Below, one piece after another: positions 1-8,536 of a stretch of 64,000 bases of DNA. The position numbers were made by a program, and so were the translations under genes. The stretch is from NCBI GenBank assembly GCA_035690495.1, contig DASSKK010000089.1, positions 33,832 through 97,831 of the forward strand, in the 5' to 3' direction. The notes under the pieces were generated by a model that was not told the origin of the DNA, did not search any database, and saw nothing but the letters and a program-made list of their open reading frames with translations. Source of the DNA: DASSKK01 sp035690495. Lineage in GTDB: Bacteria > Actinomycetota > Actinomycetes > Propionibacteriales > Nocardioidaceae. Each line of letters starts with the position of its first letter. Position 1 is the first letter of the stretch.

Positions 1-72
1 CTGACGCAGGTGCTCGAGCACGAGGGATACCTCTTCCTGCGCTACCTCACCGGCGCCGGCGAGCGCCGGTGA
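1..72 (+). CDS. 3' end of an unidentified gene
   Basis: The first 72 bases are open in frame 1 and end in TGA. They encode the last 23 residues of a protein whose body lies outside the window (ends ...LTGAGERR). The stop overlaps the GTG start of the next gene in a GTGA arrangement, so the two are probably translated together. Too little is visible to name a family. Confidence 0.55.
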   Translation: MTQVLEHEGYLFLRYLTGAGERR

Positions 73-716
73 CCATGCCCGCAGAGCTGCGCGCCAAGGC
101 GCGGGCGGCCAAGGGCTTCATGCCCGACGAGGAGGGTGAGCTGCTGTTCCGGGTGGCGCTGGGGATGCTTCCGCACGGACCCGGGCTGGAGATCGGCAGC
201 TACTGCGGCAAGTCCGCGATCTACCTCGGTGCTGCGGCCAGGGAGGTGGACGGGACGGTCTTCACCGTCGACCATCACCGTGGGTCGGAGGAGAACCAGG
301 TCGGCTGGGCGTATCACGACCCGGGCCTTGCCGACCCCGAGTTCGGCCGCCTCGACACCCTGGCCGCCTTCCGGCACACCATCAAGGATGCACGGCTCGA
401 TGAGCACGTGGTCGCCGTGGTCGGCCGCTCCACAACCGTTGCCCGGCACTGGCGGACGCCGCTCTCGCTGGTGTTCGTGGACGGCGGGCACACCGACGAG
501 CACGCGGGCAACGACTACCGCGGCTGGGGCAGGTGGGTGCAGCACGGCGGTGTGCTGCTGATCCACGACGTGTTCCCCGACCCGGCCGACGGCGGCCAGG
601 CGCCGTACCGGATCTACCAGCGGGCACTGGACTGCGGCTTCGAGGAGTCCGGCGCGCTGGGCTCCATGCGAGTGCTGACCCGGGTGCAGGGTGGTGCCGG
701 GGACCCCGTCAGCTGA
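69..716 (+). CDS. class I SAM-dependent methyltransferase (Methyltransf_24-like)
   Basis: A 215-residue Rossmann-fold methyltransferase. Motif I is LEIGSYCGKSAIYLG (about residues 38-52). A later acidic strand, FTVDHHRG, would contact SAM. The segment VFVDGGHTDEHAGNDY followed by a GGVLLIHDVF strand is typical of the Methyltransf_24 group. The substrate cannot be read from the sequence. The start is GTG overlapping the upstream stop; an ATG two codons later is also possible. The 3' end overlaps the convergent flavoprotein gene by 8 bases. The GT4/methyltransferase/toroid unit at 3,857-6,916 lies nearby, so a role in surface glycan or lipid methylation is conceivable but is inference. Confidence 0.85.
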   Translation: MTMPAELRAKARAAKGFMPDEEGELLFRVALGMLPHGPGLEIGSYCGKSAIYLGAAAREVDGTVFTVDHHRGSEENQVGWAYHDPGLADPEFGRLDTLAAFRHTIKDARLDEHVVAVVGRSTTVARHWRTPLSLVFVDGGHTDEHAGNDYRGWGRWVQHGGVLLIHDVFPDPADGGQAPYRIYQRALDCGFEESGALGSMRVLTRVQGGAGDPVS

Positions 717-2082
717 CGGGGATGGCAGCCGCGACCGCGTGCCCGAAGCGCAGCAGGTTGTCCGGGTCGTAGGCGGCCTTGACCCGCTGGAGCCGCGCAT
801 AGCCCTCCGCCGTCCATGGCCGGGCCCGGTCCGCGTCGCTGTGCACGACCCCGTGAAGGTTCACCATCGAACGTCCGGTGGAGTAGGGGGCCAGGTCGGC
901 GACCAGACCGTCGATGGCGGTCGGCACAGCCTCGGCCACCGGCGGCACCATCATCCCGATCAGGATCAGTGCGAAGGCCGCGTCACGGTCGCCGAGTGCG
1001 TCCGGGACGTCGGCCGGCCGGGACAGCGCCCCGCCGAGATGCCGCAGCTCCACGGAGAGGAGTGGACAGCCCGATTCCGGGCCCGCGTGCTCGAGCAGCA
1101 CGTCGATGGCGCCCGCCGGGAGATCGCGAAGCAGCGAGCTGCCCTCGTTGGCGGGCACCGGATGGTCGGGATCCTGGTGCACCCGGTCCAGGGCGGCGTA
1201 CGGCATCGGCTCCACCGAGTCCAGCAGCACCGGTGCCGCCGCTCGCATCGGCGCGAGAATGCGCGCACCCTCTGCCTCGACGCCCACGAACGTGGCGCGC
1301 AGGTGCACGACGAACTGGCCGCGGAGCGGCTCGGGGATCTCGGGGAACGGCGGCAGCCGCAGGAGCGCGAGGGAGCTGGCGAACGTCTCCGGCAGCGTCG
1401 GCACCCACCGGGCGTACGCCGTCAGCAGCTCCGCAGCGTGGGAACCGTCGTAGAAGATCCCGCCGCCGTACACGTCGGAGAGCTCGACCAGGTCGAAGAC
1501 CATCGACGTGACGATCCCGACGTTGCCCTTGCCGCCCCGCAACGCCCATGCCAGGTCGGAGCCCTCCCGGACGTCCACCTGCCGGATCTCGCCGTCGCCG
1601 GTGACCACCTCGAAGCTGCGTACGTGGTCCGCGGCGTAGCCGAACCGTCTGCCGAGGACAGGGAGCCCGCCACCCAGCGTGTAGCCGATCACCCCGACAT
1701 CCGAGGTGGAACCGCACAGCCCGCTCAACCCGTAGGGCGCGGCTGCGTCGAGCAGTGCCCGCCATCGCACTCCGGGGCCGACGCGCGCGGTCCTGTTCCC
1801 GGGGTCGACCTCGATGTCCAGCATCGCCTTCGTGCTCACCAGCACACCATGCGTGATCGGCGTGCCGGGGCCGTGGCCGGTGGCCTGCACCCCCACGGGA
1901 AGGGCGCGCTCGCCGGCCCACCGCATCGCGGCGGCGACGTCTTCGGCGCAGGTGGCGGCCACCACCACATCCGGCGAGTGCGCGAACGCCAGGTTGAAGG
2001 TGGCGACCTCCTCCGCGTACCCCTCGTCCCGCGGCTGCAGCACTGCTCCCCGCACCTTCTCGGACAGCTCACCGACATCCAT
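709..2082 (-). CDS. FAD-binding oxidoreductase of the berberine-bridge (BBE) family
   Basis: A 457-residue flavoprotein of the p-cresol methylhydroxylase/BBE superfamily. The FAD half comes first: DVVVAATCAEDVAAAMRWA, then VGVQATGHGPGTP, whose His matches the residue that carries covalent FAD in the family. Next is SGLCGSTSDVGVIGYTLGGG, where the Cys may be a second flavin link. The C-terminus, ARLQRVKAAYDPDNLLRFGHA, is the usual BBE tail. The ATG at 2,082 was chosen over upstream codons because AGGAGG sits just before it. The gene diverges from a LuxR regulator, which probably controls it. The substrate is unknown. Confidence 0.85.
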   Translation of the reverse strand: MDVGELSEKVRGAVLQPRDEGYAEEVATFNLAFAHSPDVVVAATCAEDVAAAMRWAGERALPVGVQATGHGPGTPITHGVLVSTKAMLDIEVDPGNRTARVGPGVRWRALLDAAAPYGLSGLCGSTSDVGVIGYTLGGGLPVLGRRFGYAADHVRSFEVVTGDGEIRQVDVREGSDLAWALRGGKGNVGIVTSMVFDLVELSDVYGGGIFYDGSHAAELLTAYARWVPTLPETFASSLALLRLPPFPEIPEPLRGQFVVHLRATFVGVEAEGARILAPMRAAAPVLLDSVEPMPYAALDRVHQDPDHPVPANEGSSLLRDLPAGAIDVLLEHAGPESGCPLLSVELRHLGGALSRPADVPDALGDRDAAFALILIGMMVPPVAEAVPTAIDGLVADLAPYSTGRSMVNLHGVVHSDADRARPWTAEGYARLQRVKAAYDPDNLLRFGHAVAAAIPVS

Positions 2083-2155
2083 CTCCGACTCCTCCTGACG
2101 TAGGTCGAGCCCGAGACGAATGTGAGGATCACACCACGACCGCGTGGCCCGCATC

Positions 2156-2166
2156 GGGGAATCCCC
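2156..2166. promoter_or_regulatory. 11-bp palindrome between the flavoprotein and LuxR genes
   Basis: GGGGAATCCCC is a perfect palindrome around a central A/T, in the 142-bp gap between the two divergent genes. It is a reasonable candidate binding site for the adjacent LuxR-family protein. That link is inferred from position only. Confidence 0.35.
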
Positions 2167-2224
2167 CTAAGTCGCACCCCCGTTTCCAGCGACACGGGGA
2201 CCGGGCGAGGGGCACACTGTCGAG

Positions 2225-3871
2225 GTGGACCTCGAGGCGAGCGTGGGACTGCGCATCCGCGCCGACGAGCTCGGGTCCGCGCGACGCGACCTCGAACTCC
2301 TCGCCGTGCAGCAGCCGGGCCCCGTGGTCTCGATGGCGCTGGGGCTGATCGCGTTCCTCGACGCCGACTTCCCGACGTCGCGCGAGCATCTGGAGTCGGC
2401 CTTTCTCGGCTTCCGCGCCGAGGGCCGGACCCGGCGGGCCGCGATCGCGGCGAGCCACCTGGGCAGGCTGGCCGCTTCAGGGCTCGGCAACGACCTGGTC
2501 GCTGCCGGCTGGCACGCCCGTGCGCTCCGTCTGCTCGGCGACGACGACTGCGTGGAGCGGGGCTGGGTGGCCCTCACGCTGCTCGGCTGCTCGGTCGCCA
2601 GCGCCGACGACCTCTCCCGGGACAGCGCGCTCGCCCTCGACCTCGCGACGCGGTTCACCGACGTCGATCTCGAGTGCCGCGCGCTCGCCGACTCCGGGCT
2701 CGCGCTGGTCTCGGCCGGGCGCCAGGCGGACGGGCTTGCGCGGCTGGACGAGGCGCTGACGATGTGCCTGAGCGGCGAGTGCGACAACGTGTGGGTGGTC
2801 GGCCAGGTCCAGTGCAGCTTCGTCTCCGCCTGCGAACGTCTCGGCGACCTGCCCCGGTTGCAGGACTGGATGTCGGCCACCCAGGACCGTGGCCGGGCAG
2901 GCTCCGGTCCACCGGCCGTGCTGGTCACGCACTGCCAGATCGCCTTCGGCTCCCTGCTGTGCCAAGCGGGACGCTGGTCGCAGGCCGACGAGGAGCTGCG
3001 GGCGTCGGTCCGCCGCAGCCAGGACCGACATGCGGACCAGACGGCAGAGGCGCGGGCCTCTCTCGCCGAGCTCCGGATTCATCAGGGCCGCTGCGCAGAG
3101 GCGGCCGACCTGCTCGACGGTCTGCACGACGCGAAGCAGGCACAGGCGGCGCTCTGCCTGCTGCATCACGTGCGTGGCGACCACGACCTTGCGGTGGCGA
3201 CCGGCCGCTCGGCCGTGCGGGAGCTGTCCGGCGACGCCCTGCGCGGTGCCCGACTGCTGGCTCTGCTGGTTGCCTCGGAGCTGGCACGGGGCTGCGTGCC
3301 GGCGGCGCGCGAGCTGGCCGGTGAGCTGACCCGGACGGCGCGCGCCACAACCTGCCGGCCGGTACGCGCCCACGCCGCACTCGCCTCGGCCCGTGTCGCC
3401 CTCGCCGAGGGGTCTCTCCGGGACGCGCTCTCGCTGCTGGCGGACGCGCTCCGGGTGCTCGGTGACGGCTGGCCGCTCCAGGCCGCCGAGTGCCGACTCG
3501 CGCTGGGACAGGCACTCGCCGCCACCGACCCGGCCGCCGCGGCCAACGAGGCCCGTCTCGCCCTGGCCGTGCTCGGGCCGATCGGCTCCCGTCACCGGGC
3601 CGAAGCCCAAGACCTGCTGCACCGCCTCGGCAGGCCCGAGGACCCGCCGGCCGGCCCGTTGACCGTGCTCACCGCCCGCGAGCGCGAGGTGCTCGGGCTG
3701 CTCGGTGCCGGGCTGTCCAACCCCGAGATCGCCCGGCGCCTGGTGATCTCCCCGAAGACCGCCGAGCACCACGTCGGGGCGATCATGAAGAAGCTGCAGG
3801 TGCGCAGCCGCAGCGAGGCGGCCGTCCTGGCGGTCACCGGGCTCTCGCCACGCGCCTCAGCGACGCAGTGA
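2225..3871 (+). CDS. LuxR-family transcriptional regulator with TPR-like body
   Basis: A 548-residue regulator. The last ~60 residues form a LuxR/GerE helix-turn-helix, with LTAREREVLGLLGAGLSN, PEIARRLVISPKTAEHHV and a closing IMKKLQVRSRSEAAV helix. The preceding ~480 residues are Ala/Leu-rich helical repeats resembling the TPR part of LAL (MalT-like) regulators. No Walker A motif is visible, so it is smaller than a full LAL protein and lacks the ATPase. The start is GTG at 2,225; no better in-frame start was found. It diverges from the BBE-type flavoprotein, its probable target, and its 3' end overlaps the next convergent gene by 15 bases. Confidence 0.85.
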   Translation: MDLEASVGLRIRADELGSARRDLELLAVQQPGPVVSMALGLIAFLDADFPTSREHLESAFLGFRAEGRTRRAAIAASHLGRLAASGLGNDLVAAGWHARALRLLGDDDCVERGWVALTLLGCSVASADDLSRDSALALDLATRFTDVDLECRALADSGLALVSAGRQADGLARLDEALTMCLSGECDNVWVVGQVQCSFVSACERLGDLPRLQDWMSATQDRGRAGSGPPAVLVTHCQIAFGSLLCQAGRWSQADEELRASVRRSQDRHADQTAEARASLAELRIHQGRCAEAADLLDGLHDAKQAQAALCLLHHVRGDHDLAVATGRSAVRELSGDALRGARLLALLVASELARGCVPAARELAGELTRTARATTCRPVRAHAALASARVALAEGSLRDALSLLADALRVLGDGWPLQAAECRLALGQALAATDPAAAANEARLALAVLGPIGSRHRAEAQDLLHRLGRPEDPPAGPLTVLTAREREVLGLLGAGLSNPEIARRLVISPKTAEHHVGAIMKKLQVRSRSEAAVLAVTGLSPRASATQ

Positions 3872-4960
3872 CCCGGTCGCCACGCCGCCGGGCTCCGGCG
3901 TCCAGCAGCCGCATTCCAGCCCGATCGGCGCGAACCCGGCCGGCAGCGTGCTGCCCCGGAAGATGTCCGACCCGCCGGTGGTGCACGTCAGCGCGTCGAC
4001 GGCGAGGACCACGGCCGCGGCGGTGTACGTCGTGTGCTCGACAGGCCAGATGGCGTGGTCGGCGTACACGTAGCCGGTCCAGTAGCCGCCGGACTCGTCC
4101 CGCAGACGCTGCACGTCCCTCAACAGCTGACGGGCCGCGTCCCTGTCCCCCAACGCGTCGAGGGCGAGGGCGAGCTCGCAGGTCTCCGCACCGGTCACCC
4201 ACGGGTTGGTGTCCACGCAGCGCACTCCGAGCCCCGGGACCACGAAATCGTCCCAGCGTGCCGCGAGCAGGGCCTGGCCCTGCGTTCCGCGGACGGCGCC
4301 GCCCAGCACCGGGTAGTACCAGTCCATCGAGAACCACGACTTGTCTGCGAACCGGTCCGGGTGGACGCTCAGCGCGTGCTCGAGCCGGCCCGCGGCGAGC
4401 TCCCAGTCCGGCTGCGGCGCATCCATCAGGTCGGCCAGCGCGAGCCCTGCGCGCAGCGCGTGGAAGAGGCTGGCGCTGCCGGTCAGCAGAGCCTCCCGAG
4501 CCTCGTGCCCGTGCTCGTCGCGAACCCAGGAGATCCCGCCGAAGCCGAGCTGCAGGGCGACGACGAGCTCCAGCGCCCGGTGCACAGCCGGCCACATCCG
4601 GCGCACAAAGGCCTGGTCGCGACGCACCAGCCAGTGGTGCCACACCCCGACGGCGAGGTAGCCGGCCATGTTGGACTCCGCGCTGGCGTCCTCGACCGTG
4701 CCGGCGATCAGCCGGGTCGGCCAGGAGCCGTCGCCACGCTGAGTGGACAGGCACCAGTCATAGGCGTGCCCGGCGGCGTCGGGCTGGCCGCCGACCAGCA
4801 GCGCCATCGCCGCCTCGACGTGGTTCCAGGCGTCCGTCGCACCGCCGGCGGTTGTCGGGATCGCGCCGTCCGGCTCCTGTACGGCCGCGATGGACGCCGC
4901 CGTCCGCGCCACCGCGTCGGCACCCAGCACTCCGGGCAGGCCCGGGATCTCAGTTCGCAC
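3857..4960 (-). CDS. alpha/alpha-toroid (prenyltransferase-like) protein
   Basis: A 367-residue protein with repeated helical hairpins and aromatic/Gly-rich turns such as EPDGAIPT, RGDGSWPTR and ESGGYWTGY. This pattern fits the six-hairpin/terpenoid-cyclase toroid fold often labelled 'prenyltransferase' in actinobacteria. No DDxD-type prenyltransferase or DxDD cyclase motif was found, so that label may mislead; a glycan-acting toroid is an alternative. It is the last gene of a three-gene minus-strand unit with a GT4 glycosyltransferase and a methyltransferase, overlapping the methyltransferase by 11 bases. A joint role in making or modifying a glycoconjugate is inferred. Confidence 0.7.
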   Translation of the reverse strand: MRTEIPGLPGVLGADAVARTAASIAAVQEPDGAIPTTAGGATDAWNHVEAAMALLVGGQPDAAGHAYDWCLSTQRGDGSWPTRLIAGTVEDASAESNMAGYLAVGVWHHWLVRRDQAFVRRMWPAVHRALELVVALQLGFGGISWVRDEHGHEAREALLTGSASLFHALRAGLALADLMDAPQPDWELAAGRLEHALSVHPDRFADKSWFSMDWYYPVLGGAVRGTQGQALLAARWDDFVVPGLGVRCVDTNPWVTGAETCELALALDALGDRDAARQLLRDVQRLRDESGGYWTGYVYADHAIWPVEHTTYTAAAVVLAVDALTCTTGGSDIFRGSTLPAGFAPIGLECGCWTPEPGGVATGSLRR

Positions 4961-5669
4961 CGGGCTTGCTCAGGTAGACGACGAGGCTCTTGCCGACCAG
5001 CGGGTCGAGGACCCGGTCGGCGGCCCGGGTGAGCAGGGGCCTCCGCATGATGTCCCACACGAGCAGCCGGTGGTAGCTGCGCACCATGGGATGGTCGTCA
5101 CGGTCCACCCCGACGGCGCACTTCAGCCACCAGTACGGCGCATGCAGGCCGTGCACGTGGGTGTGGCCGACGTACTCCAGACCGGCCGCGGCCAGCCGTC
5201 CCACCAGCAGGCGGCGGGTGTAGATCCGCACATGGCCGCCCTCGACCTCGTGGTAGGCGCGTGAGAGCGCCCAGCACACCCGCTCGGGCCCGGCGCGCGG
5301 CACGGTGACCGCGATCGTGCCGCCCGGGCGCAGCACCCGGGCCAGCTCCGCGATCGCAGCTTCGTCGTCGGGGATGTGCTCCAGCACCTCCGCGGCCACC
5401 ACGCGGTCGAACTCGCTGTCGGCGAACGGGAGCGCCAGCGCGTCGCCCTCCTTGATGTCCGCCTCGGCGCCCTCGGGCACTTCGCCGGCGGCCCGCATCG
5501 CGGCGAACATGTCCAGCACCCCCGCCAGCGCGTCGCCGTCCTGGTCGAACGCGACGACATCCGCCCCGCGTCGGTAGGCCTCGAACGCGTGCCGCCCTGC
5601 GCCGCAGCCCACGTCGAGCACGTGCTCCCCCGCGACCAGCCCCAGCCGGTCGAAGTCGACGGTCAGCAC
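4950..5669 (-). CDS. class I SAM-dependent methyltransferase (Methyltransf_11 type)
   Basis: A 239-residue methyltransferase. Motif I is VLDVGCGAGRHAFEAYRRG (residues ~18-36), followed by the acidic VVAFDQD strand. The central core is DRVVAAEVLEHIPDDEAAI, then a RVLRPGGTIAVTVPR strand, the classic order of the UbiE/Methyltransf_11 group. It overlaps the upstream glycosyltransferase by 7 bases and the downstream toroid protein by 11, so the three genes are almost certainly one translationally coupled operon. The acceptor is unknown. Confidence 0.88.
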   Translation of the reverse strand: MLTVDFDRLGLVAGEHVLDVGCGAGRHAFEAYRRGADVVAFDQDGDALAGVLDMFAAMRAAGEVPEGAEADIKEGDALALPFADSEFDRVVAAEVLEHIPDDEAAIAELARVLRPGGTIAVTVPRAGPERVCWALSRAYHEVEGGHVRIYTRRLLVGRLAAAGLEYVGHTHVHGLHAPYWWLKCAVGVDRDDHPMVRSYHRLLVWDIMRRPLLTRAADRVLDPLVGKSLVVYLSKPGAN

Positions 5670-6916
5670 GACGGGCCCCCGCCGTCGGTTGAGCCTGTCG
5701 AAACCAGCTCCTCGTAGACGGCTGCCGTGGCCGTCGCGACGGCCCGCCAGCTGTAGAGCTCCCGAACCCGCCGCTGTCCGGCCGCGCCCATCGCCGCCCG
5801 TCGTCGCGCATCGTCAAGCAGGTCGCGCAGCGTCAGCGCAAGGGCCCCCGCGTCACCGGGCGGCACCAGGTCGGCGCACTCGCCGTCCGGGCCGACCACC
5901 TCGGGGAGCGCACCGGCCCGGCTGACCACCAGCGGCGTGCGGCATGCCATCGCCTCCACCGTGGGCAGCGAGAAGCCCTCGTACAGGGACGGCACGCAGG
6001 CGACCTCGGCCGAGCCCACCAGCGCCGCGAGCTCGCTGTCGGGCACGCCGTACACGAATCGCACCGAGTCGGAGATCGACAGCCGGTCGAGCGTGCGCTC
6101 GGTCGCCCCGCCCGGGGTGGGCCGGGAGACCAGCAGCAGCTCGACGTCGCGCTCGGTGCGCAGCTTCGCGAACGCCTCCAGCAACGTGCCCGTCCCCTTG
6201 ATCGGGGAGTCCGTGCTGGCCATGGCGACGATCCGGCCCGGCACCCGCGGGGCGGTCGGCGGCGCGAACACGTCGTCGACGCCGAGCGGCACCACGCGGA
6301 TCCTCCCGGGATCGACGCCGAAGTCGGTCGCGATGTCGTCGGCGGAGCTGTGGGAGACGGTCAGGATCGCGGGAAGCCCCCGGGCCACCCGCCGTTGCAT
6401 GCCGACGAAGCCGTACCAGCGGCGGGTGGTGAGCCGGTCGCGGAGACCGCGGGCCGCCGCGAGGTCGACGAGCCGGTCCCGGGTGATCGGGTGGTGGATG
6501 GTGGCGAGCAGAGGCAGCCCTGCGGCGGCGATGTCGAGCAGGCCGGTGCCGAGGCTCTGGTTGTCGTGGACGACGTCGAAGTCGTGCCGGCGCTCGGCGA
6601 GGATCCTCGCCACCCGGTGGCTGAACGTCCGCGGCTCCGGGAAGCCCGCGGTCCACATCGTGGCGACCTCGAGCAGGTCCCATCGGTCGCGGATCTCGCG
6701 AGGGTGCGGGGTGCGGAACGGGTCCGGCTCCCGGTAGAGGTCCAGGCTCGGCACCTTGGTCAGTCGCACCCCGGGATCGAGCTCTGGGTAGGGCTGTCCG
6801 GAGAGCACCTCGACGGTGTGGCCCAGCGCGTCCAGCTCCCGGGACAGGTGCCTGACGTAGACGCCCTGGCCACCGCAGTGCGGCTTGCTGCGGTAGGACA
6901 GCAGAGCGACGCGCAC
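5663..6916 (-). CDS. GT4-family glycosyltransferase
   Basis: A 417-residue GT-B glycosyltransferase. The N-terminal domain starts MRVALLSYRSKPHCGGQGVY, with the glycine-rich loop near the acceptor site. The donor half carries VPLGVDDVF, a LLEAFAKLR strand-helix and the EX7E signature EGFSLPTVE, which binds the nucleotide sugar. It is first in the operon with the methyltransferase and toroid protein. Eighty bases separate it from the divergent KstR-like gene, with a KstR-type operator in the gap. The operon may therefore be regulated with lipid or sterol use, which is inference. Confidence 0.88.
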   Translation of the reverse strand: MRVALLSYRSKPHCGGQGVYVRHLSRELDALGHTVEVLSGQPYPELDPGVRLTKVPSLDLYREPDPFRTPHPREIRDRWDLLEVATMWTAGFPEPRTFSHRVARILAERRHDFDVVHDNQSLGTGLLDIAAAGLPLLATIHHPITRDRLVDLAAARGLRDRLTTRRWYGFVGMQRRVARGLPAILTVSHSSADDIATDFGVDPGRIRVVPLGVDDVFAPPTAPRVPGRIVAMASTDSPIKGTGTLLEAFAKLRTERDVELLLVSRPTPGGATERTLDRLSISDSVRFVYGVPDSELAALVGSAEVACVPSLYEGFSLPTVEAMACRTPLVVSRAGALPEVVGPDGECADLVPPGDAGALALTLRDLLDDARRRAAMGAAGQRRVRELYSWRAVATATAAVYEELVSTGSTDGGGPSC

Positions 6917-6967
6917 ACCGACCCCTCTCGACCTGCCGACGACACTGCAACGGAACCGGCACGGAAC

Positions 6968-6981
6968 TGGAACGTGTTCCT
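6968..6981. promoter_or_regulatory. KstR-type operator
   Basis: TGGAACGTGTTCCT lies 15 bases before the kstR-like ATG. It matches the published mycobacterial KstR box TnnAACnnGTTnnA at every fixed position except the last base. The inner 12 bases form an inverted repeat (GGAAC-GT-GTTCC). Autoregulation of the kstR-like gene, and possibly control of the divergent glycosyltransferase operon, follows from the position. Confidence 0.7.
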
Positions 6982-6996
6982 AGTATGCCGTGAGCG

Positions 6997-7623
6997 ATGT
7001 TAGCCTCGACCCCCGTGAGCGGTACGACGCCCACGGGTCGCCTCGACGCCGAGGGGCCCGGCTCGCCCGCGCAGCGCGAACGTCGCCGCCGGATCCTGGC
7101 AGCCGCACGCGATCTCGCCTCCGCAGGCGGGTTCGAGCAGATGCAGATGCGCACCGTCGCGGAGCGTGCCGACGTCGCACTCGGCACCTTGTACCGCTAC
7201 TTCCCGTCCAAGGTGCATCTTCTGGTCAGCGTGCTCGCCCAGGAGTTCGAGGTGGCTCGCCAGCGGCTCAGCGACACACCGGTTCCCGGCGACTCCGCCG
7301 CAGACCGCGTCATGCACGTGATGACAGGCATCACCGGCTCCTTGCAACGTGATCCCCACCTGACCGAGGCGCTGACGCGGGCGTTCATGTTCGCCGACGC
7401 CTCCGTGGCCGAGGAGAGCCACGTCGTCGCCCGGCAGGTCATCGCGATTCTCACCGACGCGATGTCAGCCCGGCCCGACCCGTCCGATCGTGAGGTGGCC
7501 ATCGCCAAGGTGATCGCCGACGTCTGGCTGGCGAACCTGGTCCAGTGGGTCACCGGCCGGACTTCCGCCGGCGACGTCCAGGAGTCACTCGAGACGGCCG
7601 TCCGCCTCCTGCTCCGCCCCTGA
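6997..7623 (+). CDS. kstR: KstR-like TetR-family transcriptional repressor
   Basis: A 208-residue TetR regulator. From about residue 24 its DNA-binding half closely follows the mycobacterial KstR pattern: AQRERRRRILAAARDLASAG, then MQMRTVAERADVALGTLYRY and FPSKVHLLVSVL. The ligand half has the matching LTEALTRAFMFADAS and VIADVWLANLVQWVTGR segments. In mycobacteria KstR represses cholesterol and lipid catabolism genes and is released by a steroid-CoA intermediate. A KstR-type box sits just upstream. The start may be ATG 6,997 or GTG 7,015. No sterol-degradation genes are visible here, so the regulon would lie elsewhere. Confidence 0.8.
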   Translation: MLASTPVSGTTPTGRLDAEGPGSPAQRERRRRILAAARDLASAGGFEQMQMRTVAERADVALGTLYRYFPSKVHLLVSVLAQEFEVARQRLSDTPVPGDSAADRVMHVMTGITGSLQRDPHLTEALTRAFMFADASVAEESHVVARQVIAILTDAMSARPDPSDREVAIAKVIADVWLANLVQWVTGRTSAGDVQESLETAVRLLLRP

Positions 7624-7639
7624 GCAACCCATTAGGGTC

Positions 7640-8536
7640 ATGCTCGTGACCACAGCCGCCGAGACGGGCTTCCGGCTCCCCCGGGACACCGCCGGGCGCA
7701 TCGAGGCCCGCGTCGCCAGCTTCTGCCGGACCGGCGGGGAGGACGCGTCGGTGTCAGTGTGGGTCTGCGGGCTGGAGACGAGGGAGCCTGCGTACGCACG
7801 GGAGGCCGAGTCGGACCACTACGCAGCCAGCACGATGAAGCTGCCGTTGCTGGTCGCGGCCTACCGGCGACACGAGCGGGGCGAGCTGGACCTGGACAGG
7901 CCGGTGCCGGTGCACAACGACTTCCGGTCCGCGCTGGACGGCACGCCGTACTCCATGCGCCAGGACTACGACCAGGACGACGAGACGTGGGAGGCGATCG
8001 GGGAGGAGCTCGCCCTGCGCGAGCTGGCCAGGCGCGCGATCGTGCAGTCGGGCAACCTGGCCACGAACCTGCTGCTCGAGCGGGTGGGTGCCGGTGAGGT
8101 CGCCACCGTGCTCACCGACGCCGGCTGCTCGGGGAAGACCCTGCTTCCCCGCGGCATCGAGGACTTCGCGGCCCGGGAGGGTGGTCTGGAGAACCGGGTC
8201 ACCGCCGCCGACCTCGGACGGCTGATGCACGCTCTTGCGCGCGGTGAGCTCGCGGAGCCCGAGACCTGCGCCTCCGCCGAGAGGGTGCTCGCCGCCCAGG
8301 AGCACCGGGAGCGGATCCCGGCGGGGCTTCCGGACGGCACCTACTGCGCGAACAAGACTGGCTGGGTGGACCGCGTCAACCACGACGTCGGGCTGGTCCG
8401 CCCGGAACGGGGTGCGGCGTACGTGCTCGCCGTGTGCACCACCGGCGATGCCGGCAAGGAGGCGGCCACCTTGCTGATCGCCGACGTCAGCCGCCTGGTC
8501 TGGAAGGCCGGCGGGCTCGACAGGACGCTGGGGTGA
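7640..8536 (+). CDS. serine hydrolase of the class A beta-lactamase / PBP-like fold
   Basis: A 298-residue protein with the three active-site motifs of penicillin-recognising enzymes in order: S64-T-M-K67, S137-G-N139 and K239-T-G241. No signal peptide is present, so it probably works in the cytoplasm rather than as a secreted resistance enzyme. The stop overlaps the GTG start of a dipeptide epimerase, and an NlpC/P60 peptidase follows. A role in handling recovered muropeptides, as an amidase or carboxypeptidase, is therefore more likely than beta-lactam resistance. That function is inferred from context. Confidence 0.8.
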   Translation: MLVTTAAETGFRLPRDTAGRIEARVASFCRTGGEDASVSVWVCGLETREPAYAREAESDHYAASTMKLPLLVAAYRRHERGELDLDRPVPVHNDFRSALDGTPYSMRQDYDQDDETWEAIGEELALRELARRAIVQSGNLATNLLLERVGAGEVATVLTDAGCSGKTLLPRGIEDFAAREGGLENRVTAADLGRLMHALARGELAEPETCASAERVLAAQEHRERIPAGLPDGTYCANKTGWVDRVNHDVGLVRPERGAAYVLAVCTTGDAGKEAATLLIADVSRLVWKAGGLDRTLG

